A DNA stretch of 21,981 nucleotides from a virus: positions 1-21,981 of IMG/VR virus record IMGVR_UViG_3300042459_000829; one strand, written 5' to 3'. Every line of letters begins with the position of its first letter. The first letter of the stretch is position 1. The translations under genes were made by a program, and so were the position numbers. Below are positions 21,716 through 21,981 of this stretch, piece after piece. The notes under the pieces were generated by a model, which had not been told where the DNA came from, did no database searches, and worked only from the letters and a program-made list of their open reading frames with translations.

Positions 21716-21981
21716 TTTTTACCTTCACAGACTATTTAGCAGAAAGCGAAAAGCAGCTTGAAATTAGAGCAGCCGGCCTCGCTATTATCTGGGAAGGAAA
21801 GCTTTTATTAATTCATCCATCAAATGCAAGTTGGAAAAATCAACCTTTTGGAATTCCTAAAGGAGGAATTGAACTAGGTGAAGATCTTTTAACTTGCGCA
21901 ATTCGTGAAACTAGAGAAGAGACCGGGGTTACGGTAGATCCAGAACTAATTGATAAAAATGAGAAATATTTTGTATTTTAC
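21712..21981 (+). CDS. Nudix hydrolase with capsid-targeting-like leader (partial, runs off window)
   Basis: An ATG at 21712 overlaps the bS21 stop by four bases (ATGA) and reads 90 codons to the window end without a stop. The Nudix box is complete: GGIELGEDLLTCAIRETREE then TGV, at residues 51-73 (G51, E57, R65-E66, E69-E70, G72). Nudix enzymes cleave nucleoside diphosphates linked to X, including capped RNA 5' ends, NAD and ADP-ribose; the substrate cannot be told here. The N-terminus MIFTFTDYLAE-S matches the T4 capsid-targeting pattern (MKTYQEFIAE-A) with the Nudix fold beginning just after, at about residue 18. It is likely co-translated with bS21. Confidence 0.9.
   Translation, partial: MIFTFTDYLAESEKQLEIRAAGLAIIWEGKLLLIHPSNASWKNQPFGIPKGGIELGEDLLTCAIRETREETGVTVDPELIDKNEKYFVFY

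Noticed and set aside
1-21981. CRISPR array, insertion sequence, integrase or attachment site.
   Set aside because: No regular spaced repeats, transposase, recombinase or terminal inverted repeats were found.

Overview
The window looks like part of the genome of a large, strictly lytic T4-like (contractile-tailed) phage of a Bacteroidota host, probably aquatic or marine. The phage assignment rests on a T4 gp17-type terminase large subunit, a PhoH-family ATPase, a phage-type sigma factor, a gp26-type baseplate assembly protein, a peptidase S74 chaperone domain and several large virion-like proteins. The host assignment rests on three things. The DNA is AT-rich. Almost no start codon has a Shine-Dalgarno sequence. 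A phage-encoded ribosomal protein bS21 is closest in pattern to Bacteroidota bS21 (MLII start, KPSVxRRxEI core, Tyr54). All credible genes are on the + strand and tightly packed; minus-strand ORFs are shadows.

Layout. 1-3742: the end of an upstream gene, a putative small terminase, the large terminase, a small unknown gene and PhoH. 3743-5936: an ECF-like sigma factor, then three membrane or coiled-coil proteins. 5970-11854: virion and assembly genes, including a structural protein with a Ser/Thr/Gly-rich beta domain, a gp26-like baseplate protein with a small overlapping partner gene, a disordered protein, a coiled-coil protein and a 698-aa beta-rich protein. 11855-13640: a 554-aa unknown protein in what looks like its own transcription unit. 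13640-15655: an FkbM-type methyltransferase and a probable glycosyltransferase, separated by terminators with near-identical architecture (modification cassette or 'moron'). 15682-21516: three large virion candidates: an 843-aa protein with a pretoxin-like hydrophobic domain, a 556-aa protein and a 536-aa protein ending in an S74 domain. 21521-21981: bS21 followed by a Nudix hydrolase cut by the window end.

How the parts may fit together. The sigma factor may read a repeated ATAAATAA box found 21-29 bp upstream of six genes, giving a late-expression programme. Three proteins (18216, 19906 and 21712 genes) start with 11-13 residues ending in an (L/I)-x-E motif that resembles the T4 capsid-targeting sequence. 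This suggests they could be packaged in the head and injected. bS21 and the Nudix enzyme suggest manipulation of host translation and RNA or nucleotide metabolism. The most interesting items are the bS21 gene (ASD-contact Tyr kept, no Shine-Dalgarno sequence), the CTS-like leaders including one on a Nudix enzyme, the sigma/promoter pairing and the terminator-flanked methyltransferase/glycosyltransferase cassette. No major capsid, portal, sheath or tube gene lies in the window. Functions of about half the genes could not be recognised.
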